NCBI GenBank assembly: GCA_039177505.1
Contig: JBCDFR010000011.1
Location: 1-64,000, forward strand
Direction: 5' to 3'
DNA length: 64,000 nt
Source of the DNA: JABSQH01 sp039177505
Lineage (GTDB): Bacteria; Actinomycetota; Acidimicrobiia; Acidimicrobiales; Ilumatobacteraceae
Positions 14,915 through 23,480 of the stretch are shown one piece after another. How positions within the stretch are numbered: position 1 is the stretch's first letter; every line of letters starts with the position of its first letter. Below the pieces are notes generated by a model, which worked only from the letters and a program-made list of their open reading frames with translations, made no database searches and was not told where the DNA came from. The position numbers were made by a program, and so were the translations under genes.

Positions 14915-16369
14915 TCACAACGGCCCTCCGAGCCCCTCGCCGCACACCCTGGCGGCGTTTGCAACCGAGCAGTTGACCCCGTCGCCCCCGGCGATCGACT
15001 CATTCTCACCGACCGCCTGGTTCATGAACCCACCAGCCACCGAGGTGCGCTCGCCGGCGGCGGGGTTGTTTGCACCGCCCGACACCGACGAGGCGACGCT
15101 GACCGCGTCATTGTTCGATCCGCCCGACACCGACGATCCGCTGTTTGTTGCCTGGTTGTTGAGGCCGCCGGACACCGAGGAATGCTCGCCCGACGCAACG
15201 TTGCCGGAACCCCCCGACACAGATGCATTGCTCCCTGACGCAGTGTTCTCTTCACCACCGCTCACCGACGAACGGAAACCCTCTGCCTCATTGCGTCGTC
15301 CCCCGCTGACCAAGGAGTGCTCGCCCGAAGCGCTGTTTTGGTAGCCGCCCGAGACGGTGGCGTAGTTCGACGTGCTGTCGTTCTCGTCGCCGCCGAACAC
15401 ACTCGCATACGGCGAATTGGACGTGTTCCGTGCTCCGCCCGTCACGACGGACCACTGGCCGGACGCCGTGTTGCTGAGACCGCCGACGACACTTGCATAA
15501 CCGCTGCCAATCGAGTTGCTGGCACCGGCGACGACCCCGGAGTGCGATGTCCAATCGTTGTCGGTGCCGACGATGAAGTTGTGACTCCCGACCCGTGACT
15601 CCGGGGTCAGCAGATCCTCGTTGTAGCCGATGATCAGATTGCCTTCGCCGTTGCAGACCGGGACGCTGTTGATCGAACACTCCGTCGTCCCGTTGCCGTT
15701 CACCACCTGGACGTTCATTCCGGTGAACCGCAACGTGTCACGACCGTCGACCTCGAGTCGGTTGACGCCCTCGAGTCGACCGAGCAACGTGTCTAGCTCG
15801 GCCTCGACGGCGCTGAGGCGGGTGTGGAGTTCGCTCAGACTGGCCGTCGAGTAATACCCGACCACATCACCAACCACCGACACCTCACCGTTCTGATTGA
15901 ACAACTTGACCGCCCCCGACGGCGACAACGACACATCCACCTTGTTCGGAAAGGGCGCCTGACCCGCTGAAAAATTCAGATTCGAAATCAACGGCACGTC
16001 CACCAGATCCGCCGGAAACAACCGCACATTCGACTGCGCGGTCGGATTCACCGCCGTCACATTCATCGCCACCCCCGCAGCGTCGCTGGGAATCGCCAGT
16101 TCACCCACACACTCACCAACACCGCCGGTGATCTGCTGCGTAAACACCTCACCAGCACCCAGCGGTGTCGACCGCGGACCGACCTGATTCGGCGCTGACC
16201 GATAGTCAAACGCCCGACACCCAGCCGTCGGCACAAACGTCGCATCCGACTCACCCGGCGCCGCATCCACACGCCACGCCGCCAACACGATCGCCGCAAC
16301 GACCGCTCCGACCAGCGCCGCAGTGACCAACCAGACCACCGAACGCACACGAACCACTGCTACGGACAT
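14915..16369 (-). CDS. Membrane-anchored protein with YadA-head-type repeats
   Basis: A 484-residue protein: N-terminal signal-anchor (VVWLVTAALVGAVVAAIVL), a module of about 130 residues beginning FVPTAGCRAFDYR and ending VVGDVVGYYS, a short coiled-coil-like stretch (LHTRLSAVEAELDTLLGRLE), then from about residue 290 some 11-12 repeats of 14 residues of the form SVSGGxxNxASGxx. These match the Hep_Hag/YadA head repeats of trimeric adhesins, which form a left-handed beta-roll. There is no outer-membrane barrel, LPXTG or other C-terminal anchor; the end carries two Cys. In a Gram-positive cell the anchor would be the N-terminal helix. The 130-residue module has unusual codon use. Followed by a small membrane protein gene. 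Adhesion or surface display is likely. Confidence 0.78.
   Translation of the reverse strand: MSVAVVRVRSVVWLVTAALVGAVVAAIVLAAWRVDAAPGESDATFVPTAGCRAFDYRSAPNQVGPRSTPLGAGEVFTQQITGGVGECVGELAIPSDAAGVAMNVTAVNPTAQSNVRLFPADLVDVPLISNLNFSAGQAPFPNKVDVSLSPSGAVKLFNQNGEVSVVGDVVGYYSTASLSELHTRLSAVEAELDTLLGRLEGVNRLEVDGRDTLRFTGMNVQVVNGNGTTECSINSVPVCNGEGNLIIGYNEDLLTPESRVGSHNFIVGTDNDWTSHSGVVAGASNSIGSGYASVVGGLSNTASGQWSVVTGGARNTSNSPYASVFGGDENDSTSNYATVSGGYQNSASGEHSLVSGGRRNEAEGFRSSVSGGEENTASGSNASVSGGSGNVASGEHSSVSGGLNNQATNSGSSVSGGSNNDAVSVASSVSGGANNPAAGERTSVAGGFMNQAVGENESIAGGDGVNCSVANAARVCGEGLGGPL
14960..15500 (-). repeat. Degenerate 42-bp repeats encoding SVSGG-type head motifs
   Basis: Eleven to twelve tandem units of about 42 bp (14 residues) encode SVSGG/SVVGG/SVAGG motifs each followed by an Asn-containing turn. 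The copies vary in DNA but keep the amino-acid pattern, indicating old duplication held by structural selection rather than recent slippage. Boundaries are approximate. Confidence 0.75.
15855..16210 (-). other. Module with atypical codon usage
   Basis: Within the surface-protein gene, the stretch encoding VAMNVTAVNPTAQSNVRLFP through VVGYYS uses AAT for most Asn, TTT for several Phe, and G/T-ending codons generally, while surrounding genes use AAC and TTC and strongly favour C-ending codons. On the plus strand this appears as an unusual run poor in G and rich in C and A. It probably marks a domain spread by recombination or acquired separately. Boundaries are approximate. Confidence 0.55.
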
Positions 16370-16443
16370 CGCCGTTCCCCTCCATCTCCGAACGCCGACG
16401 ATCGGCGCCGATGCCACAGAACCCGAGGAGCGGCTCACCCGCC

Positions 16444-16460
16444 TGAGCAACCGTTACTCA
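16444..16460. promoter_or_regulatory. 17-bp imperfect palindrome between divergent genes
   Basis: TGAGCAACCGTTACTCA is symmetric apart from one mismatched pair and its central base. It sits 75 bases upstream of the surface-protein start and 47 bases upstream of the LuxR-type regulator, so it could be an operator for either. No protein can be assigned. Confidence 0.4.
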
Positions 16461-16506
16461 AGTTGCGATATCGGGGCAACGCACGGTGCCGTAACATCGA
16501 CCGGCG

Positions 16507-19137
16507 GTGGGTTTGGTGATCGGTCGAGACGATGAACTAGCGCTGGCGCTGACGACCGTGGCCGAGCGGCCGGGGTGCGTCGTCATCACCGGCGCGGCGG
16601 GCGTCGGCAAGACACACCTCGCCGGCGCCATCGGCGACGCGCTCCGTTCCGACGGGATTGACGTCGCCCGGATCACGGGAACACTGTCCTCGTCGTCCGT
16701 TCCGCTCGGCGCCTTGGCCCCGCTGCTCCCGACGATGCCTGCGAACCCCGACATGGAGAACGCGGCTGCCGGTGCCGGCACGCTGCTGCTGCTGCAACAT
16801 GCGACCGACAACCTCATCCGTGCCCAGGACGATTCGCAGCGCCGCGCACTCATCATCGACGACGCGCAACATCTCGACCTGACATCGGCGATCGTCATCG
16901 CCCAACTCGCTGCCGATCAGACGATCACGACCATCTTGACCGTGCGCACAGGAGATCCGACGCCCGACCCGATCACCGCGCTCGGTACCAATGGCGCAGC
17001 AGCACGGATCCATCTCGACCCACTCGACGAAGCCGACAGCGCACGATTCGCAGCCGGTGTCCTCGGCGCCCCGCTCGACGGAGCGTCATCGCACCGCCTG
17101 TTCGCGCTCGGTGCCGGCAACCCGCTGTTCGTGGAGGAGTTGCTGGCGAGTGCGCTGCGAGACTCGGCACTCACCGAATCAGACGGCCGGTGGCGGTTGC
17201 ACGAACGCTGGCGACCGTCGATTCGAGGTGGCCGCGTCTCCGATCTCGTCCGCGCCCGCCTCGACCAGCTCGACGACAAACATCGCGAGTGCGTCGAGCT
17301 GATCGCATTGTCCGAGCCGGTCGCTCTGAGCGAGGCCGAACGCCTCGTCGATACCGAAGCGCTCGAAGCGCTCGAAGTCGCCGAGCTCGTCGCGGTCCGC
17401 CACGACAACGTGGAGATCCGGCACCCCCTCGTCGGCGAGGTCGTACGCGCCGGGCTCGCCGTGACACGCCGACGGCGGCTGTACGGCCTGCTCGCGGAAC
17501 GATCGAACCCCGTCGTCGAAGACGACATCGACATGATGCGTCATGCGCTGTGGGTACTCGAGTCCGGCACCGTCGATCGGCCCTTGTTTGCGGCAGCCAC
17601 CAAGTTCGCCCGGTTCGCCGACGACTATCCGGTCGGACTGCGGTTCGCGGAGGCGATCGTCGCAGAAAGCGAGCACTTCGAGGCTGCCGTCCTCGCCGGC
17701 GAGATGGCCTATCAGCTCGGCGACCACAAGGCCAGCGAGGCCTGGCTCCAACGCGCCGCACGAGTCGCACACGGCCCCGACGAGGAAGCGCTGGTGGTCA
17801 TCAATCAGCTCTCGACCGTGTACTGGGGGCTCGCCGATTGGGAGCTGTGCACGTCATTGGTCGACGAGTTTCGAGATCGACATCCCGACAGTGACTGGGC
17901 AGGCGACCTGGAAGGACTGCTCGGCACGCTGTGCATGTTCAACGGCGAGCCCGACGAGGCACTCCGACGCATCGTGCCGCTCCGTCGGCGCAACGATCAG
18001 CGCGCCAGAGTCGAAGTGGCGTTCGTAAGTGCGCCAGCCCTCGGCCAGAAGGGACGCACCGACGAGGCGGTGGCGGTCGCGGAGCGGGGATTCTCCGAAC
18101 ACGTCGAACTCGGTGAGCAAGTCGGGCTCGGCGCATCGGGGAACCACATGATGACCATGCTCAGCGCGCAGTCGAACGGCGGCCGTCTAGCAACGGCAGA
18201 GCAGCTCGGCCAGACCATCTACGACGTGGTGCGTCGCTCGTGGCAGCCGATGTCGATCGCCATCGTGGCCTACACGAACGGCCGCACCGACCTCGCCCGC
18301 GGACGTCCGGCGGCCGCCGCACAGTGGTTTCGAGAGGGCGCCGCGACCGCCCGCGGACCACAGAACCGCGACTCGTTGCGGTGGTGTCTCGGAGGGTTGG
18401 CCCTGGCCTTGGCACGCGTCGGCGCAACCGAGCTCGGACAGGAAGCGTTGGAGGAGGCATTGGCGCTCGACGGTCTGGCACGGTTGAGCGACATCGACAT
18501 CGAACGCGCTACGGCGCAGCTGCGTGTTAACGCAGGCGACCTTGCTGCTGCGTCGGCGGGTCTGATCGAAGCCGCAGCGCGCTGGCGCGAGAACGGCCAC
18601 GCGATCAACGAGGCCGAAGCGCTCCACGCGCTGGTCTCGATCGGCGAGCCCGATCTCGCGGCAGCGCGGCTCGCCGAGCTCGCCGCGGAGTCCGACGCCG
18701 AGGCGATCACGGTGCCAGCTCGGCATGCCGCAGCGGCGCTCGCCGCCGACATCGACGCGCTCGAGCAGGTCGCCCACGACTATCTCGCGCACGGAGCCGA
18801 GTTCTCCGCTGCTGAGGCGTTGGCCGGTGCCGCGCACCACGCACGTGCCGGCGGAGATGTGCGCCGAGCGACCGGGCTGACCACCCGGTCGCGCTCGATC
18901 GCGCAGCGCTGCGAAGGATCGATCAACCCGGTACTGATGACCGGCGAAGAACCGACACCACTGACCAAGCGCGAGCGTGAGATCGCACTTCTCGCCGCGA
19001 ACGGCATGCGCAGCAAACAGATCGCCGAAACACTGACGCTGTCGGTGCGTACCGTCGACAATCACCTCCAGAACGTCTACACCAAACTCGGCATCAGCGA
19101 TCGCGCCGACCTCCCCGACGCGCTCACGCCCTCCTGA
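16507..19137 (+). CDS. Large LuxR-family regulator with AAA ATPase domain (LAL type)
   Basis: An 876-residue regulator. The N-terminal AAA/STAND ATPase has Walker A GAAGVGKTH (residues about 29-37) and Walker B ALIIDDAQHLD (near 116-126). A long helical TPR-like middle (residues 350-800) probably senses ligand or partner. The C-terminal LuxR helix-turn-helix begins LTKREREIALLAANGMRSKQ and includes SVRTVDNHLQNVYTKLGISD. This domain order is that of LAL (MalT-like) regulators. GTG at 16507 begins just before the VIGRDDEL motif typical of their N-terminus. It is divergent from the surface-protein gene, a possible target. Confidence 0.92.
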   Translation: MGLVIGRDDELALALTTVAERPGCVVITGAAGVGKTHLAGAIGDALRSDGIDVARITGTLSSSSVPLGALAPLLPTMPANPDMENAAAGAGTLLLLQHATDNLIRAQDDSQRRALIIDDAQHLDLTSAIVIAQLAADQTITTILTVRTGDPTPDPITALGTNGAAARIHLDPLDEADSARFAAGVLGAPLDGASSHRLFALGAGNPLFVEELLASALRDSALTESDGRWRLHERWRPSIRGGRVSDLVRARLDQLDDKHRECVELIALSEPVALSEAERLVDTEALEALEVAELVAVRHDNVEIRHPLVGEVVRAGLAVTRRRRLYGLLAERSNPVVEDDIDMMRHALWVLESGTVDRPLFAAATKFARFADDYPVGLRFAEAIVAESEHFEAAVLAGEMAYQLGDHKASEAWLQRAARVAHGPDEEALVVINQLSTVYWGLADWELCTSLVDEFRDRHPDSDWAGDLEGLLGTLCMFNGEPDEALRRIVPLRRRNDQRARVEVAFVSAPALGQKGRTDEAVAVAERGFSEHVELGEQVGLGASGNHMMTMLSAQSNGGRLATAEQLGQTIYDVVRRSWQPMSIAIVAYTNGRTDLARGRPAAAAQWFREGAATARGPQNRDSLRWCLGGLALALARVGATELGQEALEEALALDGLARLSDIDIERATAQLRVNAGDLAAASAGLIEAAARWRENGHAINEAEALHALVSIGEPDLAAARLAELAAESDAEAITVPARHAAAALAADIDALEQVAHDYLAHGAEFSAAEALAGAAHHARAGGDVRRATGLTTRSRSIAQRCEGSINPVLMTGEEPTPLTKREREIALLAANGMRSKQIAETLTLSVRTVDNHLQNVYTKLGISDRADLPDALTPS

Positions 19138-19239
19138 AATACCGGGGATTCCGTGCGAATTTCTCACGTTCTCGCGAACAGAACGCGCTCTCGCGCTCGC
19201 GGTGCTGCACGTGCCACACCGGGCGAGCGCACCCCCGAC

Positions 19240-19376
19240 GAGACATCCCGGCTGTACTGACCGCGATCGAGAGCGGCTTCGACCCCGACGTCGTGACCAC
19301 CGACGTCGTGCCCTGGGACGACGCCGCAGAGGCGCTCGCCGACCCGTCGATGAAGATGGTCATCGAGCGGAACTGA
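19240..19376 (+). pseudogene. C-terminal relic of a zinc-type alcohol dehydrogenase
   Basis: The frame ending with TGA at 19374-19376 encodes DIPAVLTAIESGFDPDVVTT and then DVVPWDDAAEALADPSMK before MVIERN, which reads like the C-terminal 45 residues of a medium-chain zinc-dependent alcohol dehydrogenase (the DAxxAL...K..V region). Nothing upstream in any frame provides the catalytic or nucleotide-binding domains; the preceding bases belong to the tail of the LuxR gene's spacer. It is best read as the remnant of a deletion. The remainder of the 333-bp space between 19137 and 19471 holds nothing else I can recognise. Confidence 0.6.
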
Positions 19377-19470
19377 TCGGACGATCCCGATCAGCTGATG
19401 TGCGGCAGTCACTCGCCCGGCGTGCACGGGTAGCCGCTCGGATGGTCGAGCAATGCCACGATGACACCCG

Positions 19471-20115
19471 GTGAGCAACCACGAGCAGACCGCACGCACC
19501 GTCTATAGCCGATCGGCCGTCGACTACGCCTCGGCGGTCGGCACGGTTGTCTCGGCAGCCTTCGAGACAGCGACCGACGTCGCGCAGCTCGACGCGTTCG
19601 CCGCCGAGTGCCCCGAGGGCGGGCTCGTCGTCGACGCAGGGTGCGGCTCCGGCCGCGTCGCACGGCTGCTCGCCGATCGAACCCTCGAGGTGCTCGGGAC
19701 GGACATCGCGCCCGGCATGATCGATGTCGCCCGTCATGCCCACCCCGATCTGCGGTTCGAGGTGGCACCGCTCACACAGCTCCCGATTCGTGCCCAGCAC
19801 GCGGCTGGTGTCGTGTTCTGGTACTCGATCATTGCCACGCCACCCGCCGCCCTCGATGTCGTGTGGGTCGAACTCCGACGCGTGCTCGTCGACGGTGGCC
19901 GTGCGCTGGTCGGATTTCAATCCGGCGATGGCGAAGCGGTCTATCGACCCGACGCCTACGGGACCGACACGACCCTCACGCTGTATCGCCACTCGATCGA
20001 TGTCATCACCGCTGGATTGGACGGCGCCGGTCTCGAAGTCACAACGGTGGCCTCTCGGGCGCCGCGCTTCGAGCACGAGACGACGCGCCAAGCCTTCGTG
20101 CACGCCAGGGCCTGA
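19471..20115 (+). CDS. Class I SAM-dependent methyltransferase
   Basis: A 214-residue methyltransferase of the small Rossmann type (methyltransferase 11/25 group). Motif I is VVDAGCGSGRVARLLA near residues 51-66 and the acidic loop LGTDIAPGMIDVAR follows. The post-I and motif IV region is AAGVVFWYSIIATPPA. The substrate is not evident; relatives methylate small molecules or are uncharacterised. GTG at 19471 follows directly after GGTG without an obvious Shine-Dalgarno. The MFS gene follows 71 bases downstream on the same strand. Confidence 0.85.
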   Translation: MSNHEQTARTVYSRSAVDYASAVGTVVSAAFETATDVAQLDAFAAECPEGGLVVDAGCGSGRVARLLADRTLEVLGTDIAPGMIDVARHAHPDLRFEVAPLTQLPIRAQHAAGVVFWYSIIATPPAALDVVWVELRRVLVDGGRALVGFQSGDGEAVYRPDAYGTDTTLTLYRHSIDVITAGLDGAGLEVTTVASRAPRFEHETTRQAFVHARA

Positions 20116-20186
20116 CCACTCGGCACCACCCGGCCCCGTGCGAGTCCCACCTCGGATTCGCCACACAGCGCCGTAGGGTGCCCCGA

Positions 20187-21503
20187 ATGCAGGCGGGGCG
20201 TTGGCCGTTCGATCCCCGCCGGGTGGGCTTCTACTACGGATGGGTCATCCTCGTCGCCGCCACGATCGGCGCGGTGGCCTCGATCCCCGGCCAGACCGCC
20301 GGGGTCAGCGTGTTCACCGACGATCTGACCGATACGACCGGACTGACCCGTCTCCAACTGTCGATCGCCTACTTGATCGGTACGGGCTCGAGCGGCGTGC
20401 TGCTCGGCTACGGAGGAACGGCGATCGATCGATACGGCTCGAGAGTGGTCGCCTTCGTCGCCACGATCGGACTAGCCGCCACGACACTGGCGTTGAGCTT
20501 CGTCGGGCCGATGGGGACCGTCACGGGACTGATCGTGATGAGTCTCGGGTTCGGCGCGCTGCGCTTCACCGGCCAAGGTCTCCTCACATTGTCGTCGCGC
20601 ACGATGCTCGCCCAATGGTTCGACCGGCGACGCGGCCTGGTCAGTTCGATCTCGACGTCGATCGTCAGCTTCTCGTTCGCCGCATCACCGGCGCTGTTGT
20701 TCGCGTTGATCGACATCGACGGGTTCCGAACCGCATGGCGACTCATCGCCGTCGGACTCGTCGCGATCGTCGGAACGGTGATCGTCGTGCTGTTCAGGGT
20801 GAGTCCGGAAGCGTCGGGGTTGACCATCGATGGGGGCGGCACGCCGACCGATGCGGACGTCGAGATCCCGTCGCCGATGATCGGTACCGACGAGGATGCG
20901 ACCCGCGACGAAGCGGTCCGTGACATCCGATTCTGGGCGCTCACGCTTCCGGTCGTCGCGCTCGCGTCGACGGCGACAGCCCTCACGTTCCACATCGTCG
21001 ACATCGGCGCCCAACAGGGACTTGGCGAGGAACAGATCGTGCGTATCTTCGTGCCGATCGCCTTCGTCAGCGTGCCGATCACCCTGCTCACCGGCTGGCT
21101 GATCGACCGTGTCTCGCCTCTGATGATCGCTGCTGCAATGGCCGTCGCGCAGCTCGTGATGTACCTCACATTCGACCACCTGAACGCGCCGGTGACGTTC
21201 GTGCTGGCGGTGGCTGGGTGGGGGGTCTCCCAAGGGTGCTTCTCGTCGCTGACCACGGCGGCGATTCCGCGTGTGTTCGGCAGACGACACCTCGGATCGA
21301 TCGCCGGCGTGCAGATGAGCACCATGGTCATCGGGAGCGCGATCGGCCCAGCGTTCTTCGCACTCTCGCAGTCGGTCAGCGGCAGCTATCGGCCTGCGTT
21401 GTGGGCGTCGACATCGATCCCGATCGCCGCGCTGGTGCTGATCGTCAAGTCACGATCTGGGTCGACGGTGGATCGACGAGATCCGAGCGCTGCTTCACAC
21501 TAA
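20187..21503 (+). CDS. Major facilitator superfamily transporter
   Basis: A 438-residue protein with about 12 transmembrane helices in two halves separated by an acidic cytoplasmic loop (residues about 215-245, TPTDADVEIPSPMIGTDED). The opening RRVGFYYGWVILVAATIG and IGLAATTLALSF pattern resembles the monocarboxylate/oxalate-formate type of MFS, and the loop DRYGSRVVAF matches the helix 2-3 motif. The frame is open far upstream but ATG at 20187 begins just before the first helix; GTG at 20178 is an alternative. Substrate unknown. Confidence 0.87.
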   Translation: MQAGRWPFDPRRVGFYYGWVILVAATIGAVASIPGQTAGVSVFTDDLTDTTGLTRLQLSIAYLIGTGSSGVLLGYGGTAIDRYGSRVVAFVATIGLAATTLALSFVGPMGTVTGLIVMSLGFGALRFTGQGLLTLSSRTMLAQWFDRRRGLVSSISTSIVSFSFAASPALLFALIDIDGFRTAWRLIAVGLVAIVGTVIVVLFRVSPEASGLTIDGGGTPTDADVEIPSPMIGTDEDATRDEAVRDIRFWALTLPVVALASTATALTFHIVDIGAQQGLGEEQIVRIFVPIAFVSVPITLLTGWLIDRVSPLMIAAAMAVAQLVMYLTFDHLNAPVTFVLAVAGWGVSQGCFSSLTTAAIPRVFGRRHLGSIAGVQMSTMVIGSAIGPAFFALSQSVSGSYRPALWASTSIPIAALVLIVKSRSGSTVDRRDPSAASH

Positions 21504-21529
21504 CCGTTCAGCACACCTACGATCCCCGA

Positions 21530-22696
21530 GTGCTCGCCTCCCCCTCGGTCAATCGTCATCGCTTGCGGACAGCGTTCGCCGTCGCCGTCGCGGCTGCGTT
21601 GGTGGCCCAATGCGGGGGCGGTCCCTCGTCCGACGATGCATCCTCGACCGCGTCCACCGCCGGAACGACGAGTCCAACGACCGAGCCGGCGCCGACCACC
21701 ATCTCGACGGGTACGACGAGTAACGCGACGGGCGCGACCGGCGCCGACGAGTCGGCGGCGAGCACCGCCTCATCCACCACCGATGCGCCGGTGTCGACAG
21801 CGTCACCTGCGCCGATCGTTGTCGACACCGAATTCGGCTCCTTCGAGGTACCCGGCGCCCCGGAACGCATCGTCGTCGTCGACCCGATCATCGCCCTCCC
21901 GACAGCACTCGACCTCGGCGTTCCGATCGTTGGCACATCGTTCGCCGCCGACGGCACATCGGCGAACGAGCTCGTCGGACCCGACGAGCTCACCGACATG
22001 GTCGAGGTCGCGGTGTTCGGCTCGACATCCGGACTCGAGTCGATCGCTGCAGCCGATCCAGATCTGATCATCGCCTCGCCTGGCTCCGTCGAGGAGTTCG
22101 AGTTGACGCAGCAGATCGCACCGAGCGTCCCGTTCGTCGTCAGCGGCGAGTGGCGTGACGATGCACGCCTCGTCGCCGAGGCACTGGGCGCACCCGACGA
22201 ACTCGACGCACAGATCGCCGCGTACGACGATCGTGCGACCGAATTGGCGGCGCGGATCGACGACGAGTTGGGCGATCCCAGCGTGGCGGTCGTCCGCGTG
22301 CGGCCAGATGCCATCCGTGTCCACACCAACTTGCACTTCGCCGGCAATGTGATCGAAGACGCAGGCCTGCGGATCCCCGATCGCTGGACGTTCGAACGGT
22401 CGGACGATCCGTTGGAGAACGTCAACAACCGATTCGTCACCATCAGTCCGGAACTCCTCGGTGACTTGACCGACGCCGACTACATCATCGTGATGCCACA
22501 CGGGCGAGCGACCGACACCGCCGACGCAGTACAAGAAGCGTTCGACCAAGTGGCGACCAACCCGCTGTGGCAGACCCTCCCCGCCGTGCAGGACAACAAT
22601 GTGTTCGTCGCTGACCGCTATTGGTTGGCGGGCTCACGCCGTGCCGCTGAGGCCGCTCTCGACGACCTCGACGAGTTCTTGTTCGGCGGTTCCTGA
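21530..22696 (+). CDS. FecB-type periplasmic-binding lipoprotein
   Basis: A 388-residue substrate-binding lipoprotein of the iron-siderophore/cobalamin class (cluster A-II, helical backbone). The signal ends in the lipobox LVAQC and is followed by a Ser/Thr/Ala-rich linker; the binding domain starts VVDTEFGSFEVPGAPERIVV and contains LESIAAADPDLIIASPG, the typical second strand, and DNNVFVADRYWLAGSRRA near the end. GTG at 21530 was chosen since it gives a correct signal sequence; the frame extends upstream into the MFS gene. No permease or ATPase gene is adjacent, so it is an orphan or serves a transporter elsewhere. Confidence 0.85.
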   Translation: MLASPSVNRHRLRTAFAVAVAAALVAQCGGGPSSDDASSTASTAGTTSPTTEPAPTTISTGTTSNATGATGADESAASTASSTTDAPVSTASPAPIVVDTEFGSFEVPGAPERIVVVDPIIALPTALDLGVPIVGTSFAADGTSANELVGPDELTDMVEVAVFGSTSGLESIAAADPDLIIASPGSVEEFELTQQIAPSVPFVVSGEWRDDARLVAEALGAPDELDAQIAAYDDRATELAARIDDELGDPSVAVVRVRPDAIRVHTNLHFAGNVIEDAGLRIPDRWTFERSDDPLENVNNRFVTISPELLGDLTDADYIIVMPHGRATDTADAVQEAFDQVATNPLWQTLPAVQDNNVFVADRYWLAGSRRAAEAALDDLDEFLFGGS

Positions 22697-22699
22697 GGC

Positions 22700-23437
22700 T
22701 CAGAGTCGACCGATGCGACCAAGCACCGGGAACCGCACATCGATCGCCGCGTCGCCGACGAGCGACCGCAGGTCGTCGGCAAACGATTCGAACTCGACGC
22801 GCCTGCCACGCCGCGTCAGTTCTTTGACTCCCGACCAGGTCATCGCGTAGCCGAGGAAGTCAGCCGCGGTCCACGATCGCTCGATCCACATTCCAGGCAT
22901 TTCGATCTCGGCGAACGGAAAGTCGATCTGGCGGTAGCCCTGCTCCACATGGGCGCGCTCGGGCGGCCAACAACCCTTGAGCACGCGCCAATAGAGATCG
23001 TCGATCAACTCGCCGGGAGCGCCGGAGGCCTCGATGACGCCGTAGGTCACGAGAGCGACAACACCGCTCGACACGGCCACGCGTCGCGCCGCATCGAAGA
23101 ACACCGGAAGGTCGAACCAATGGGCGGCCTGGCCAGCTGCGACCAACGCGAACGACGATTCGGCTTCAAGTGGTTCTTCAGCCGGTTCGACGCGATAGGT
23201 CACCCGGGGGTGATCCGTGGCATTGCCGATCTGGTCTGCGCTCGCATCGGTGGCCACGACCTCGCCGAACTGCCCGGCAAGCAAGACCGACAGCTGTCCG
23301 GTGCCACAACCCACATCGAGCGCTCGATCGGTGTTGGGCACGATCGAGGCCAGCCAGTCGACAAGCGCAGGCGGGTAGGTCGGGCGATACCGCGCGTAGT
23401 CGTCGCCTCCCGCCTCGAAGTGCCGTCGCTGCGTCAT
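22700..23437 (-). CDS. SAM-dependent methyltransferase (methyltransferase 11 type)
   Basis: A 245-residue enzyme. Motif I is ALDVGCGTGQLSVLLA near residues 39-54, followed by VVATDASADQI and AAGQAAHWFDLPVFFDAARR, the W/F-rich segment seen in the group that includes yeast Tmt1/Crg1-like and trans-aconitate-type methyltransferases. ATG at 23437 gives the expected FEAGGDDYARYRPTYP start; the frame extends to 23515. It converges with the FecB-like gene with a 3-bp gap and is divergent from the sulfatase gene. Substrate unknown. Confidence 0.85.
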   Translation of the reverse strand: MTQRRHFEAGGDDYARYRPTYPPALVDWLASIVPNTDRALDVGCGTGQLSVLLAGQFGEVVATDASADQIGNATDHPRVTYRVEPAEEPLEAESSFALVAAGQAAHWFDLPVFFDAARRVAVSSGVVALVTYGVIEASGAPGELIDDLYWRVLKGCWPPERAHVEQGYRQIDFPFAEIEMPGMWIERSWTAADFLGYAMTWSGVKELTRRGRRVEFESFADDLRSLVGDAAIDVRFPVLGRIGRL

Positions 23438-23480
23438 TGCTGACTCTGCACGTTGCTGGCCATCGTGCGATCGTACGGGC

